Origin: Halopseudomonas salegens
GTDB lineage: Bacteria; Pseudomonadota; Gammaproteobacteria; Pseudomonadales; Pseudomonadaceae
NCBI RefSeq assembly: GCF_900105655.1
Contig: NZ_LT629787.1
Span: 2,728,001 to 2,792,000, forward strand
Direction: 5' to 3'
Length of the DNA stretch: 64,000 nt
Shown here piece after piece: positions 1 to 9,186 of the stretch (position 1 is its first letter; every line of letters begins with the position of its first letter). Below the pieces are notes generated by a model. That model did not search any database and was not told the DNA's origin. It saw only the letters and a list, made by a program, of their open reading frames with translations. A program made the position numbers and the translations under genes.

Positions 1-46
1 AAGCTACCATCACAGCACTATCCCGATAGCAAGTCCGGAGTCAGGA

Positions 47-658
47 ATGACCACCCCCCTTGAGCAATCCAATGTCTATCGACAACTGCGCCACAAGGCT
101 GAAACCCAGTTGCAGACAGGAACTACGCTAGCAACCGGTGACTGGTCAGTCGGCGTTGACGCCCTGAGCCTGCTGCATCGGTTGTCCAGCGCCCCCGAAA
201 GCGCGGAAGACGCTCTCAAGCTGCTGCATGAACTCCAGGTACATCAGGTCGAACTCGACTTGCAGAACGAAGAACTGGCCGCCAATGAACAGGGGCTTGT
301 CGATGAAGTGCAGCTCTATCAGGACCTTTTCGAAGCTGCCCCCTTTGGCTATTTTCTCATCGACCTGGAAGGCAGGATTATTCAGGCCAGCAGCGTCGCC
401 GCCGAACTCCTCGACGTTGCCCATGAGGAGCTGGCTGGTCGTACTATCGACAGTTTTTTGCGCGCAAAAAGTCGGCCACAGCTATTGGACTTGCTGCAGC
501 AGGTTGGCCTGAGTGGCACCAGAGATAGCTGCCTGGCAGAAACCAGCAGAGGCCTTGAGGGGTCCCGGCGTCTGCATTGTCTGGCCTCTACCCGCCCAGG
601 ACACAGGCAGATTCTGTTAGCCTGTTGTGAATCCATCCAACTGGAGCAACCCCATTAA
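47..658 (+). CDS. PAS-domain sensor protein
   Basis: This 203-residue soluble protein has an N-terminal segment (about residues 45-85) rich in Leu, Gln and Glu, including the HELQVHQVELDLQNEEL stretch that commonly precedes PAS domains in signalling proteins. A PAS fold follows from about residue 90 (FEAAPFGYFLIDLEGRI). No kinase, cyclase or methyl-accepting domain follows. A GGAG at 37-40 lies 6 bases before the ATG and supports this start. The gene ends 12 bases before a CheB/CheR/PAS fusion and probably shares its transcript, so I infer that it is a small sensor or adaptor for that protein. The ligand is unknown. Confidence 0.75.
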   Translation: MTTPLEQSNVYRQLRHKAETQLQTGTTLATGDWSVGVDALSLLHRLSSAPESAEDALKLLHELQVHQVELDLQNEELAANEQGLVDEVQLYQDLFEAAPFGYFLIDLEGRIIQASSVAAELLDVAHEELAGRTIDSFLRAKSRPQLLDLLQQVGLSGTRDSCLAETSRGLEGSRRLHCLASTRPGHRQILLACCESIQLEQPH

Positions 659-670
659 CCGCTCATCACC

Positions 671-3256
671 ATGGCAGCCCTGACCAACCTGGATGCTCCG
701 GCTACCCCTCCTGCCAGTGCCCGTATTGTAGGCATTGGCGCCTCGGCCGGCGGCCTTGCACCGCTGGAAGCATTTCTCGCTCAGATCCCGCCGCATAGCC
801 ACATGGCCTATGTAGTCGTGCAACATCTCGACCCCAACCATAAAGCCATGCTCACTGAAATACTCCAGCGGGTTACCAGCATGCCGGTACGCGAAGCGAC
901 CCAGGGCATGCCGATTGAGGCTGACTGTGTCTACGTCATTGCACCCAATACCGAACTCAGTGTGGTTGCCGGCATGCTCAACCTCGCCAAGCCCTCGGAG
1001 CCGCGTGGTTTGCGACTGCCGATCAACGTCTTGTTTTCTTCCCTGGCCAGCCATCAGGGCGAACAAGCCATCGGCGTGATCCTCTCCGGCATGGGATCGG
1101 ACGGCACTCTGGGCCTGCAGGCGATCAAGGCCGTGGGCGGCCTCACCGCCGTGCAACAGCCCGATACGGCGCAATCTGACGCCATGCCCTGTAGCGCCAT
1201 CGAGGCCGGCTGTGCGGATATCATTGCGCCACCCGACGAATTGCCGGCCCGCATTTTCGCCTGCCTGAGTCAGGCACCTGACATGAATGATGCCGACGCG
1301 GGGGAACCTGAACCGGAATCCCCCCCCATGCAGCGCATCCTCCGCTTGCTGCAGGAACGCACGCAACACGATTTTTCACTGTACAAGCCAAGTACCCTGA
1401 ACCGCCGTATGGAACGTCGCATGGTGATTCACGATATCGCCAGCCTGTCACTCTATGCCGACTTCCTGCAGCATAATCCCCAGGAACTCGATCTGCTGTT
1501 CAAGGAAGTGCTCATCGGGGTGACCCGTTTTTTCCGCGACAGCAAAGTCTGGCAACAACTGGCGGAAACGACCCTCCCGGATCTATTGGCGCGGCCAGGC
1601 TGCGATCCGCACCTGCGTGCCTGGGTGGTGGGTTGTTCAACCGGTGAAGAGGCCTACTCCCTGGCCATGGTTTTTACCGAGGTCGTGGAAGAGCTGTCAT
1701 CCGCACACCACTTCAGCCTGCAGATTTTTGCCTCTGATCTGAGTCCGGATGCCATTGCCACGGCCCGCCGTGGCGAATACCCGGCGGGCATCAGCGACAG
1801 TGTCTCGCCAGGACGTCTGACGCGTTTTTTCAGCCGGCATAACAACGGCTACAAGATCAACAGCGCAATACGTGACATGGTGCTGTTCGCCCAACAGGAT
1901 GTAGTGCTTGACCCGCCCTTTACCCGACTCGACCTGATCTCCTGTCGCAACCTGCTGATCTATTTCGACCAGAGCCTGCAACGCCGGCTGATTCCCCTGT
2001 TTCACTACAGCCTGCGTTCCGAGGGGGTATTGTTGCTCGGCAATTCGGAGACAGTCGGGCGCTACACGCAACTGTTTAGCCCAAAGCAAGCGACATTGCG
2101 CCTGTACCAGCGTCAGGACAATGTACCGAACAGCGGCAATCGATTACCGGTAAAGTCTTTCCCTCCCCTGTCCCGGATCACCAAGGAGCCTGACGTGTCC
2201 ACCAGCAAGCCACCCCAGCAACCCTCCGACAACCTGCAGACGGCAGCCGACCAGGTCCTGTTGCAGGTCTACGCGCCCGCCGCGGTGGTGGTCAACGATG
2301 AGGGGGATATCATCTACATCAGCGGGCGTACCGGGAAATACCTGGAACCGGCTGCCGGCAAGGCCAACTGGAACCTTCATGCCATGGCGCGTGAAGGGCT
2401 GCGCGCCGCCATCGGCAATGCTCTGCGCCAGAGCACACGACAGAACGAGCCGGTGCAACTGTCAGGCCTGCAGGTGCAACTGCCAGGGGGTGGCATACAG
2501 AGCGTTGATGTGACCGTTCAGGCATTGCGTGAGCCAACCGCTCTGCGCGGCATGACAATGATCGTTTTCCGTGACATCACTCTGGCGCAGGCCAATGCCA
2601 GCGACTCGCGGGAAAAAGGCAGCTCGGCAACAATGACCCGGGAAGCCCATGCCGCAGAACTGCAGCAGTGTCAGGAAGAAATCCTGTCCCTGCGGGAAGA
2701 AAATCGTGTGTCCCGGGAGGAGCTGCAGTCAGCCAATGAAGAGTTGCAATCAACCAATGAAGAACTGCAATCAACCAATGAAGAGCTGACCACCTCGAAA
2801 GAGGAAATGCAGTCGATGAATGAAGAACTGCAAACCATCAACGCGGAAATGCAGACCAAGCTGGACGATCTGGCCCTCGCCCAGAGCGACATGAAGAACC
2901 TGCTCAACAGCATCGAGATCGCCATCCTGTTCCTTGATCAGAACCTGAATCTGCGGCGCTTCACTGACCGGGCATCAAAGATCATCAGCATCCGCGAGGG
3001 CGACATTGGCCGGCCACTCAGTGATCTCACCACCAGTCTGGAATATCCAGATCTGATCGACGATGCCCTGAATACTCTGAGTACTCTGGCCTTTTCCGAA
3101 AAGCAGGTCACTACCACTGACGGCCGCTGGTTTACCGTAAGGATCATGCCCTACTGCCGACTGGACAATATGATCGACGGGGTCGTCATCACCATGCTCG
3201 ACATCACCGACACCAAGGAACTGGAGCAGGATCTGCGCAACAACGTGCCAGGCTAG
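671..3256 (+). CDS. CheB/CheR/PAS fusion signalling protein
   Basis: This 861-residue fusion joins a CheB-type methylesterase, a CheR-type methyltransferase and PAS modules. The CheB domain (about 18-200) starts with GIGASAGG, placing the catalytic Ser at 25, and has SGMGSDGTLGL further on. The CheR domain (about 215-490) shows the N-terminal helical part (TLNRRMERRM), the SAM-binding VVGCSTGEEAYSLA and FASDLSPDA. A PAS-like segment follows, then a Glu/Gln-rich coiled coil (about 670-740) with repeated QSTNEEL units, then a final PAS domain. There is no CheB receiver domain and no C-terminal histidine kinase, which many relatives carry. No chemotaxis operon is nearby. I infer an orphan sensory adaptor that may act on receptors or use the domains only as a scaffold. 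Confidence 0.88.
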   Translation: MAALTNLDAPATPPASARIVGIGASAGGLAPLEAFLAQIPPHSHMAYVVVQHLDPNHKAMLTEILQRVTSMPVREATQGMPIEADCVYVIAPNTELSVVAGMLNLAKPSEPRGLRLPINVLFSSLASHQGEQAIGVILSGMGSDGTLGLQAIKAVGGLTAVQQPDTAQSDAMPCSAIEAGCADIIAPPDELPARIFACLSQAPDMNDADAGEPEPESPPMQRILRLLQERTQHDFSLYKPSTLNRRMERRMVIHDIASLSLYADFLQHNPQELDLLFKEVLIGVTRFFRDSKVWQQLAETTLPDLLARPGCDPHLRAWVVGCSTGEEAYSLAMVFTEVVEELSSAHHFSLQIFASDLSPDAIATARRGEYPAGISDSVSPGRLTRFFSRHNNGYKINSAIRDMVLFAQQDVVLDPPFTRLDLISCRNLLIYFDQSLQRRLIPLFHYSLRSEGVLLLGNSETVGRYTQLFSPKQATLRLYQRQDNVPNSGNRLPVKSFPPLSRITKEPDVSTSKPPQQPSDNLQTAADQVLLQVYAPAAVVVNDEGDIIYISGRTGKYLEPAAGKANWNLHAMAREGLRAAIGNALRQSTRQNEPVQLSGLQVQLPGGGIQSVDVTVQALREPTALRGMTMIVFRDITLAQANASDSREKGSSATMTREAHAAELQQCQEEILSLREENRVSREELQSANEELQSTNEELQSTNEELTTSKEEMQSMNEELQTINAEMQTKLDDLALAQSDMKNLLNSIEIAILFLDQNLNLRRFTDRASKIISIREGDIGRPLSDLTTSLEYPDLIDDALNTLSTLAFSEKQVTTTDGRWFTVRIMPYCRLDNMIDGVVITMLDITDTKELEQDLRNNVPG

Positions 3257-3545
3257 GCAGCCTCTGACCATTGCCTGACAGGCCTACCCGTTTCACCACA
3301 CACACCAGCCCCTGCCAACCCCGGCAGATCCCGGCTTTGCACCGGCCTTGGTGCGACAGCGAACCGACAGGGCAACACCCACAGCGTAACCTCGAATCTC
3401 ATCCTGAATCCCGCGTCTTATGGCGATTCAGTCAACTTCCCGGTTCTGTTGCCGAGGAAGAAAGAGCCGTGATGATCTGAGCTCTGCAGAGGCTTATACA
3501 GCACGGAATTGAAGTCCGGCGAGGCTCTCTCAGGCCAGCTTCCAG

Positions 3546-3779
3546 TCATCCCCGCGTCGTCAATCTGTCCGGATTCAAGCCCAGTTCGGCGAAGACCTTG
3601 AGCAAAACCTGCTCCTGGCTCCGCGTCTGCTCAAGATAGTTCTGCCATGAGTATCCAAGAGACTCATCCTGGGCATGTGACAGTGCTGCCGCATAGATTT
3701 TCAGGCCTCCAAGCTCCGTTTTCAGGCCCTGATACAGCAACTCATGCAGTTGCGTCTCCATATAGAGTTTCTTGTTCAT
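3546..3779 (-). CDS. Short ferritin-like helical protein, possibly truncated
   Basis: This 77-residue protein starts MNKKLYMETQLHELLYQGL. I chose the internal ATG at 3779 because AGGAGG sits just upstream of it. The helical pattern (LHELLYQGLKTELGGLKIY, then SWQNYLEQTRSQEQVLLKVF) resembles the first two helices of small ferritin-like proteins in stress loci, whose members are, as I recall, roughly twice this length. The coding frame stops after GLNPDRLTTRG, and the other frames downstream show no recognisable continuation. It may therefore be a genuine short form or a 3'-truncated gene. Its neighbour on the same strand is a large catalase, which suggests an oxidative-stress setting. The function is not established. 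Confidence 0.6.
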   Translation of the reverse strand: MNKKLYMETQLHELLYQGLKTELGGLKIYAAALSHAQDESLGYSWQNYLEQTRSQEQVLLKVFAELGLNPDRLTTRG

Positions 3780-4113
3780 TGTGTCCTCCTGAATGCTGTC
3801 AGTCAGCATGCCAACGGGCGCGACGCCAGATTGGACTTGCCTGGTCAGCCCCGCCGATGACCGGGCTGTGTCATATGGTAGCCAGCAACACGCCGCCCGG
3901 TCGGTACTCTAGCCCACATAAACAGGAGGTATCAGCAGCCGCGCCTGGCAACGCTTATTGCAGAGTGCGCTAACGCACAGTGGTCGCAAACTGTCGGCGG
4001 TATGCTTTATTTGCTGGCGCCAGGTGCGTCAAAATCATTGGAGGAATCATTATGGTGATTATCATTTGACCCATGCGTGGCTGGCATCCATTCTGAACAC
4101 CCGAAGCGCAGAT
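3780..4113. other. Intergenic stretch without recognisable genes
   Basis: These 334 bases lie between the catalase stop codon and the short ferritin-like gene, which are both on the minus strand. I see no convincing coding frame, no strong hairpin with a T-tract and no repeat. The promoter and leader of the ferritin-like gene should lie near 3780-3850. Confidence 0.4.
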
Positions 4114-6504
4114 TTATTTACCCGGCTGGTCGCACTCGCGTGATGGGTGTCGATGCGCAGCAATGGCCTCGATAAATACCGGCGCGATCTCGATCATATC
4201 AGTACCCGTTGCCAGCAAAATCCCCGGAACCTTGTCCCTGGCTGCTGCAATGCCGGCCATCTCCAGCAACGCCTGCCCTGCACCCAATGCCAGAATTGTT
4301 TTCCCGTGCCTGAACTGATCCTTGATGCAGTCCAGGGTATCTATATTGCTGCCGAGCGCCTTGACCGCTTCAGCGCCATCAGGCAAAACCAGGGCATCGA
4401 ACAGCACCCCCGGAGCATTTTCCAGCGACTTGTTCGCTTCAATTATCTCCTCGCCTGAGCCGGTAAACAGCCCTACCCGAGGTCCTACGAAGTGAACCAC
4501 TGCACCCGCATTGGTCAATGCCAGATGTAAATCGGCAAGTGCGGCATGATGCACCCCATCCTCAACCAATACGGCAATTTGTCGCGTACGTATTCCTCGC
4601 TCACCTGGCAAGGCTGTCAGCGACAAGGCTGGCGAAACACTGATCTCGGCTGGCTCTGCATCGGCTATGGCTTTTGGCATTGCCGCCGGCACCTGCATGC
4701 CCAGACCCGCCGCGACCTCGGCTGCCAGCTCTGTGGATACGTTCACCAGCGAAGACAGCATGCGCTCACGTATGGCGGGGACCTCGACCTTGCTCAGCTC
4801 AAAGCGAAAGGCAGCAGCAATATGCGCTTTTTCCACCGCCGTCTGACTGTTGAAAAACAGGGTAGCTTGCGCATAGTGCTCGGCAAACTTCGCCGGCTTG
4901 CCGCGAACCTTGTCTTCGGTGTTATTTTCAGGGAAGGAGACAAAACCGGCTGTCCCGGCCTGGAAGGGGCAGCCACCCGCCAGAGAATTCGGTTCATAGG
5001 CAACACGGCCACGGTTCAGGGACTGGCGGTGTATACCATCGCGTTGATTGTTCTGTACCGGTGCCAGTGGCGTATTGATTGGCAATTCATGGAAATTGGC
5101 GCCACCGAGCCGGGTAATCTGGGTATCCACATAGGAATGGATACGACCGGCAAGTAACGGATCATTGGAGAAGTCGATGCCCGGTATGATGTGCGCCGTG
5201 CAGAAGGCGACCTGCTCGGTCTCGGCAAAGAAATTATCCGGATTGCGATTCAGCACCATACGTCCGACGGGCGTCAATGGCACCATTTCTTCTGGTATCA
5301 GCTTGGTTGAATCAAGCACATCGAAACTGAAACTTTCAGCTTCTTCCTCGGTGAAGATCTGCAGCCCCAGTTCCCATTCCGGAAATTCGCCGGACTCGAT
5401 CGCTTCCCACAAATCCCGTCGATGAAAGTCAGGATCGGCGCCCGCGATTTTGACTGCCTCGTCCCAGACCAGTGAATGGGTGCCCAGCAGCGGTTTCCAG
5501 TGGAATTTGCAGAATACCGATTCCCCCTGCTCATTGACCAGGCGAAAGGTATGCACGCCGAAGCCTTGCATCATCCGGTAGCTGCGCGGTATGCCGCGAT
5601 CCGACATCACCCACATCAACATATGCGTGGATTCCGGCATCAAAGAGACAAAGTCCCAGAAGGTGTCATGTGCGGAGCCCGCTTGCGGCATACCGTGATG
5701 CGGCTCGGGCTTGATGGCATGAACCAGGTCGGGAAACTTCATGGCATCCTGAATGAAGAATACCGGTATATTGTTGCCGACCAGATCCCAGTTGCCTTCA
5801 TCGGTATATAGCTTCACCGCGAACCCACGGGCATCGCGGGCGGTATCTTTCGAGCCGCGCTCGCCGGCCACGGTAGAAAAGCGTGCGAATACCGGGGTTA
5901 TCTTGCCCTTCTCGGCGAACGGCGCAGCGCGCGTGTATTTTCTCAGCGCACCATAGGCCTCAAAGTAACCGTGCGCGGCGGAACCACGGGCATGAACAAC
6001 CCGCTCCGGGATGCGCTCGTGATCAAAGTGCGTGACCTTTTCGCGCAGAATGAAATCTTCCAGCAACGAGGGTCCGCGCAGCCCGGCCTTCAGGCTGTTC
6101 TGGTTATCGCTGACAGGTACACCTTGATTGGTGGTCAGCGGTTGTTCACTGGCATCGACCCTGACCCGGTCAAGCGACTCGACCGTCGCGTTGCTGCCAA
6201 GCCGTGCAGCACCACCTGTTTTTGCAGTCATGGCACTTTCCGTCAAGGTGCTCGCGGTCAAGGCACTGGAGTCAGGTTGTGCCGTAACTCCGGGCGGTGG
6301 CACCACGGCATTAGCATGACCGTGCTCACGCTTTTTCAGGCTGTTATAAGGGATCTTGCCGACCAGCTCATCACTGGCTCTGCCTTGCATCGCGACTATA
6401 TCGTTGGATCTGAGTACGCTGTCGACACCTTGCTCAGATGTAACGGACTTACTGCCCTTGCTCTTCGCCTGCCGCGATTTGGCAGATGCCTTCTTGATGC
6501 TCAT
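4114..6504 (-). CDS. katE: Large-subunit monofunctional catalase with C-terminal DJ-1-like domain
   Basis: This 796-residue heme catalase of the HPII/KatE class breaks down hydrogen peroxide in the cytoplasm. The core begins near residue 145; [17 protein letters not shown] gives the catalytic His171, and [20 protein letters not shown] carries the distal Asn. The proximal heme-ligand region reads [10 protein letters not shown], with the Tyr in place. The C-terminal domain (about 640-790, from [14 protein letters not shown]) is the DJ-1/glutamine-amidotransferase-like extension that marks large-subunit catalases. A Lys/Ser-rich N-terminal tail of about 140 residues is somewhat longer than in E. 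coli HPII (753 residues). GTGGAG precedes the ATG. Nearby CsbD, PRC-barrel and DUF883 genes suggest a stationary-phase or general stress regulon, but no promoter was proven. Confidence 0.95.
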   Translation of the reverse strand: MSIKKASAKSRQAKSKGSKSVTSEQGVDSVLRSNDIVAMQGRASDELVGKIPYNSLKKREHGHANAVVPPPGVTAQPDSSALTASTLTESAMTAKTGGAARLGSNATVESLDRVRVDASEQPLTTNQGVPVSDNQNSLKAGLRGPSLLEDFILREKVTHFDHERIPERVVHARGSAAHGYFEAYGALRKYTRAAPFAEKGKITPVFARFSTVAGERGSKDTARDARGFAVKLYTDEGNWDLVGNNIPVFFIQDAMKFPDLVHAIKPEPHHGMPQAGSAHDTFWDFVSLMPESTHMLMWVMSDRGIPRSYRMMQGFGVHTFRLVNEQGESVFCKFHWKPLLGTHSLVWDEAVKIAGADPDFHRRDLWEAIESGEFPEWELGLQIFTEEEAESFSFDVLDSTKLIPEEMVPLTPVGRMVLNRNPDNFFAETEQVAFCTAHIIPGIDFSNDPLLAGRIHSYVDTQITRLGGANFHELPINTPLAPVQNNQRDGIHRQSLNRGRVAYEPNSLAGGCPFQAGTAGFVSFPENNTEDKVRGKPAKFAEHYAQATLFFNSQTAVEKAHIAAAFRFELSKVEVPAIRERMLSSLVNVSTELAAEVAAGLGMQVPAAMPKAIADAEPAEISVSPALSLTALPGERGIRTRQIAVLVEDGVHHAALADLHLALTNAGAVVHFVGPRVGLFTGSGEEIIEANKSLENAPGVLFDALVLPDGAEAVKALGSNIDTLDCIKDQFRHGKTILALGAGQALLEMAGIAAARDKVPGILLATGTDMIEIAPVFIEAIAAHRHPSRECDQPGK

Positions 6505-6530
6505 GCATGTTCTCCACAGAACTGATACAA

Positions 6531-6557
6531 ATGCGGCGGCCGGATCGGCCGCCGCAT
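6531..6557 (-). terminator. GC-rich perfect hairpin between the barrel protein and katE
   Basis: A 12-base perfect inverted repeat (ATGCGGCGGCCG / CGGCCGCCGCAT) with a 3-base GAT loop lies downstream of the outer-membrane protein gene and upstream of katE. On the minus strand it is followed by TTTGTATC, a weak T-tract. It could terminate the barrel-protein transcript and so insulate katE, or form structure in the katE leader. Confidence 0.55.
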
Positions 6558-6639
6558 GATCAACGCCCTGGCTTAAAGGATCAGGGACCGGGCGCAGCAG
6601 ATGTCAGAACCTGTGGTAGTCGGTCCGTACGGGCTGGTT

Positions 6640-7188
6640 TCAGAAGTTGTAACCCAGGCCGACCGTGTAGGCCCAGACACCGTCGTCCTGGAAGGAGTCA
6701 GAGGCCTCACTGGTGCTGCTGAAGAGAAACTGGTATTCAACGCGGGTGAGCAGATACGTCTTATCACGCACGTAATACTTTACGCCTGCTTCCAGACCCG
6801 CAAAGGCACTGTCCTTGACGCCATCACCATAGATCCCGCCAAGGCTGGCACCGATAAACGGACGGGCACGCTCGGTCATGAATTGATAGTTGAAATAGCC
6901 ACGGGTCGAGCCGTTCCAGAAATCATCCTTGATGCTTTCACCTTCAATGCTGGCGTAGTTGATGCTTTGGCGGAAACCGGCAACCATGTGATCCTGCATA
7001 TACCAGCCGAGATCACCCGTCACGCCGAAGCTGCCACTATCCATATTGCGGTCACTGTTGCCGGTTCCGGAAATCGAGAACTCCCGGTCGCCCTTTTCGG
7101 GGCCGAAATTGCTGGATTGGGCGGATGCTGCCAAGGGAAATGCACCAAGAACACAGAGGGTGATTGCCGCAGTGTTTAGTCTGATCAT
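6640..7188 (-). CDS. Small outer-membrane beta-barrel protein
   Basis: This 182-residue protein has a clear Sec signal peptide (charged start MIRLN, hydrophobic core, likely cleavage after AASA at about residue 23). The mature part alternates polar and aromatic residues (GYFNYQFM, YYVRDKTYLLTRVEYQFLF) and ends in an aromatic residue (VGLGYNF), the usual signal for BAM-assembled outer-membrane proteins. The size suits an eight-stranded OmpX/OmpA-like barrel. AAGGAA lies upstream of the ATG. The gene stands alone on the minus strand between the katE-side hairpin and a long intergenic region. The specific role is unknown; envelope stress or integrity is a guess from the neighbours. Confidence 0.8.
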   Translation of the reverse strand: MIRLNTAAITLCVLGAFPLAASAQSSNFGPEKGDREFSISGTGNSDRNMDSGSFGVTGDLGWYMQDHMVAGFRQSINYASIEGESIKDDFWNGSTRGYFNYQFMTERARPFIGASLGGIYGDGVKDSAFAGLEAGVKYYVRDKTYLLTRVEYQFLFSSTSEASDSFQDDGVWAYTVGLGYNF

Positions 7189-7601
7189 GAGAAGTTCCTT
7201 GCTTGTGTGGTTCAGAATGCCTGTTCGGAGGGCGCCCTTACCTGTCTGACACCTACCGACTCGCAGCGAATAACAAGGCCGTCAGCCATTGCAGACGCAC
7301 CCCCGCATCATCAAGGTCTGCCCCATCGCTGTCTGTTCGTAAGCGCACCCAAACCAAATATCCTGCGCTGCACACAAGCCAACTGGCGGCGATCAATGAT
7401 CTGATATTCGTTTCAGCTCCGCAGCGCGGCAGAGTCACAAGGCCTGCCGGCAACCCGAAAAAAATGCTTCGCCTACGTTAGCCACCGCACCGACCAGACC
7501 TTGTGCTGCTATTAACGTGGGAGCCTCATCCTGCTTTTGCATGCATCTGTGCATGACGTGAGGCAGGCCTCGGCTTCAACAATCATCCGGATGAGCAACC
7601 C
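7189..7601. other. Divergent intergenic region
   Basis: These 413 bases separate the minus-strand barrel protein from the plus-strand csbD gene and must hold promoters for both. I see no convincing gene. The only short symmetry is a TGCATGCA...TGCATG cluster near 7540-7557. I could not assign a sigma-factor motif with confidence. Confidence 0.4.
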
Positions 7602-7781
7602 ATGAACAAGAACCAAATCAAAGGCAAAGCAAACGAAGTCAAAGGCAAAATCAAAGAAATTGTCGGCAAAGTCACCGGTGACAAAAGTACCGAGTACGAG
7701 GGTAAAGCCGAGAAAATTGGCGGCAAGGTTCAGGGAAAGGTTGGCGATATCACGAATGACGCCAACAAGGAGAAAAAATGA
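7602..7781 (+). CDS. CsbD-family stress protein (59 aa)
   Basis: A short gene encoding 59 residues, MNKNQIKGKANEVKGKIKE at the N-terminus. The repeated KGKxxEVKGKxKE pattern is the hallmark of the CsbD family: very small, highly charged, hydrophilic proteins induced in general stress responses in many bacteria, with no known biochemical function. The protein is almost half Lys, Glu and Gly. Its stop codon overlaps the ATG of the following PRC-barrel gene by four bases (ATGA), so the two are translationally coupled. The location near a KatE catalase and a DUF883 protein fits a stress regulon. Confidence 0.88.
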   Translation: MNKNQIKGKANEVKGKIKEIVGKVTGDKSTEYEGKAEKIGGKVQGKVGDITNDANKEKK

Positions 7782-8167
7782 ACAACCCAATCACGCCTAC
7801 CCGACATGGTTACCCCGGCGATGGCGTTCGGGCCACGGTGAACTTGCTCAGTGCCGAGAGCATTACCGGTGACGAGGTCTGCAATATGCAGAACGATAAA
7901 CTCGGCAAGATACAGAACATCATGCTCGATTTGACTGAAGGCAAGATCCGTTACGCCGTTCTGTCATCCGGTGGTTTCCTGGGTATGGGTGATCACCTGT
8001 ATGCCATTCCATGGAAGGCCCTGAAACTGGACAAGCAAAACAAGCGCTTCCTGCTCGATATCGACCAGGACCAGTTGAAAAATGCCCCCGGCTTCGACAA
8101 GGATGAATGGCCGAACATGGCTGATCCAGACTGGAATGCCAAAGTCGAGTCCTACTATATCCGCTGA
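7778..8167 (+). CDS. PRC-barrel domain protein
   Basis: This 129-residue protein has a PRC-barrel domain at about residues 22-100. The diagnostic segment reads ITGDEVCNMQNDKLGKIQ, then IMLDLTEGKIRYAVLSSGGFLG, then LYAIPWKALKLD. Free-standing PRC-barrel proteins of this kind are small beta-barrel proteins of unknown function, often found with CsbD, DUF883 and catalase genes in stress loci. The start overlaps the csbD stop codon (ATGA), so coupled translation is likely. A strong hairpin follows at 8195-8223. No membrane segment or signal peptide is visible. Confidence 0.88.
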   Translation: MNNPITPTRHGYPGDGVRATVNLLSAESITGDEVCNMQNDKLGKIQNIMLDLTEGKIRYAVLSSGGFLGMGDHLYAIPWKALKLDKQNKRFLLDIDQDQLKNAPGFDKDEWPNMADPDWNAKVESYYIR

Positions 8168-8194
8168 CCGGTTTGCATCCCACGCTGAACAAGA

Positions 8195-8223
8195 AAGGCC
8201 CGGATAGCGGTTATCCGGGCCTT
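8195..8223. terminator. Bidirectional hairpin between convergent genes
   Basis: A perfect 12-base inverted repeat (AAGGCCCGGATA / TATCCGGGCCTT) with the five-base loop GCGGT sits between the ends of the PRC-barrel gene (plus) and the DUF883 gene (minus). Its position between convergent genes suggests termination in both directions. T-tracts are short. Confidence 0.7.
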
Positions 8224-8247
8224 GCTCATTGTCGTGGTCAATAAAGG

Positions 8248-8523
8248 TTATGACCGGCGCCTGAACCAACACACCAGAGCACCTGCGGCAAATGCCAGGC
8301 CAACGGCTGCCAGGGGATTCTCACGCACCAGAGTGCTTACACTATCGGAGCGCTCCTTGACTTTCTCTCCGGCATCCCTGACCCGATCTTTCGCCCCCGC
8401 GGCTTCGTGGCGAAAGCGTTCCTCGGCCTTTCCCGCACTCTTGGCGAACTGATCCACCGACTCATGCGCCAGCTCGGAAAGACGATCTGTGGTTGCGTGA
8501 TCGCTATTGGACGATTTACTCAT
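8248..8523 (-). CDS. DUF883 (ElaB/YqjD-like) membrane-anchored protein
   Basis: This 91-residue protein starts MSKSSNSDHATTDRLSEL. I chose the ATG at 8523 because GGAG lies seven bases upstream; longer versions have no such signal. A long amphipathic, Ala/Glu/Lys-rich helix (about 15-65) is followed by RENPLAAVGLAFAAGAL, a single hydrophobic helix, and an Arg-rich end (RRRS). This is the ElaB/YqjD/DUF883 layout. Family members are tail-anchored inner-membrane proteins, and some bind ribosomes in stationary phase. The gene converges on the CsbD/PRC-barrel pair and shares their stress setting. Confidence 0.85.
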   Translation of the reverse strand: MSKSSNSDHATTDRLSELAHESVDQFAKSAGKAEERFRHEAAGAKDRVRDAGEKVKERSDSVSTLVRENPLAAVGLAFAAGALVCWFRRRS

Positions 8524-8671
8524 AAAATTCTCCATTACTGTGACAGGACATGAGTGGAGATCACTCGACTTCCACTGGTTAGCAATGGAAAGTCTCGCGC
8601 ACATGCCAACAGCTGTCTGCGCGGCAACGCACAAAGCGCCCATTTACTGCATCCGTTCTCGGGAGATTTTG

Positions 8672-8694
8672 CCGGCAGGAAGGTTTCCTGCCGG
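8672..8694 (-). terminator. Hairpin after the lipoprotein/toxin operon
   Basis: CCGGCAGGAA / TTCCTGCCGG, a perfect 10-base inverted repeat with a 3-base loop (GGT), lies about 90 bases beyond the stop codon of the last lipoprotein gene. On the minus strand it is followed by CAAAATCTCC, so the T-tract is weak. It is the likely end of the toxin/immunity transcript. Confidence 0.5.
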
Positions 8695-8781
8695 ATTGGA
8701 TGGCCCATAGCTTTTCCAGGCGCGATATGCCCCGACGGCCTGACCGCTTTCCGAACAGAATTCGCCCCCTCGCGCAGCTCC

Positions 8782-9186
8782 TCAGTCAGGCAACGAGCAT
8801 GGCTTTATGCAGTAGCTGGTTTCCACATGGCCGTCCGGATGTATGCCGATAAAAGCCCTATAGCTCACGTCATTGGGCAGCTCAGGGCCTGTCCACCCCA
8901 GAAACTCGTCCCTGGGCTTGCCATCAATAAAGTAGCGCATTCGAAGACGCCGCTGGTCAGTGTCCACCACGGCAGCACTGGGATATAGCCTGACCCGCCC
9001 GGACTGGCCAGGTTTAAGCCCGTACTTCCTGTAAGGGTCTGTGCCAGCAGTCATATACAGATACACAACAGTAGGCGTTCCTGCCTCGCCAAGGTGACGG
9101 TAACGAACATCTATATGGGGTTCGCGAACGCCACAAGCTGAGAGCGCAAGCGCACACGCTAGCAAAAGCACCGCTGCCCGGCTCAA
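8782..9186 (-). CDS. Putative immunity lipoprotein, second (orphan) copy
   Basis: This 134-residue lipoprotein has a signal peptide ending in the lipobox LSAC (Cys18). The mature part starts GVREPHIDVRYRHLGEAG and ends YCIKPCSLPD, with a Cys pair that could form a disulfide. It is a clear paralogue of the lipoprotein at 9385-9786; the two share their start, end and the HPDGxVExSYCIKPCS block. The start is TTG (9186), which overlaps the stop codon of a short toxin-tail relic by four bases (TTGA). This mirrors the GTGA overlap of the first copy. I infer an immunity protein left behind after loss of its toxin, possibly protecting against kin that still carry it. The family itself is not one I can name. 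Confidence 0.65.
   Translation of the reverse strand: MSRAAVLLLACALALSACGVREPHIDVRYRHLGEAGTPTVVYLYMTAGTDPYRKYGLKPGQSGRVRLYPSAAVVDTDQRRLRMRYFIDGKPRDEFLGWTGPELPNDVSYRAFIGIHPDGHVETSYCIKPCSLPD

Noticed and set aside
2700..2850. Short tandem repeat in the CheB/CheR fusion
   Set aside because: The repeated GAACTGCAATCAACCAATGA-like units encode a coiled-coil heptad array in the protein and are not a separate DNA repeat element or CRISPR.
3271..3480. Short plus-strand frame after the CheB/CheR fusion
   Set aside because: Pro/Arg-rich translation without family features, and no ribosome-binding site.
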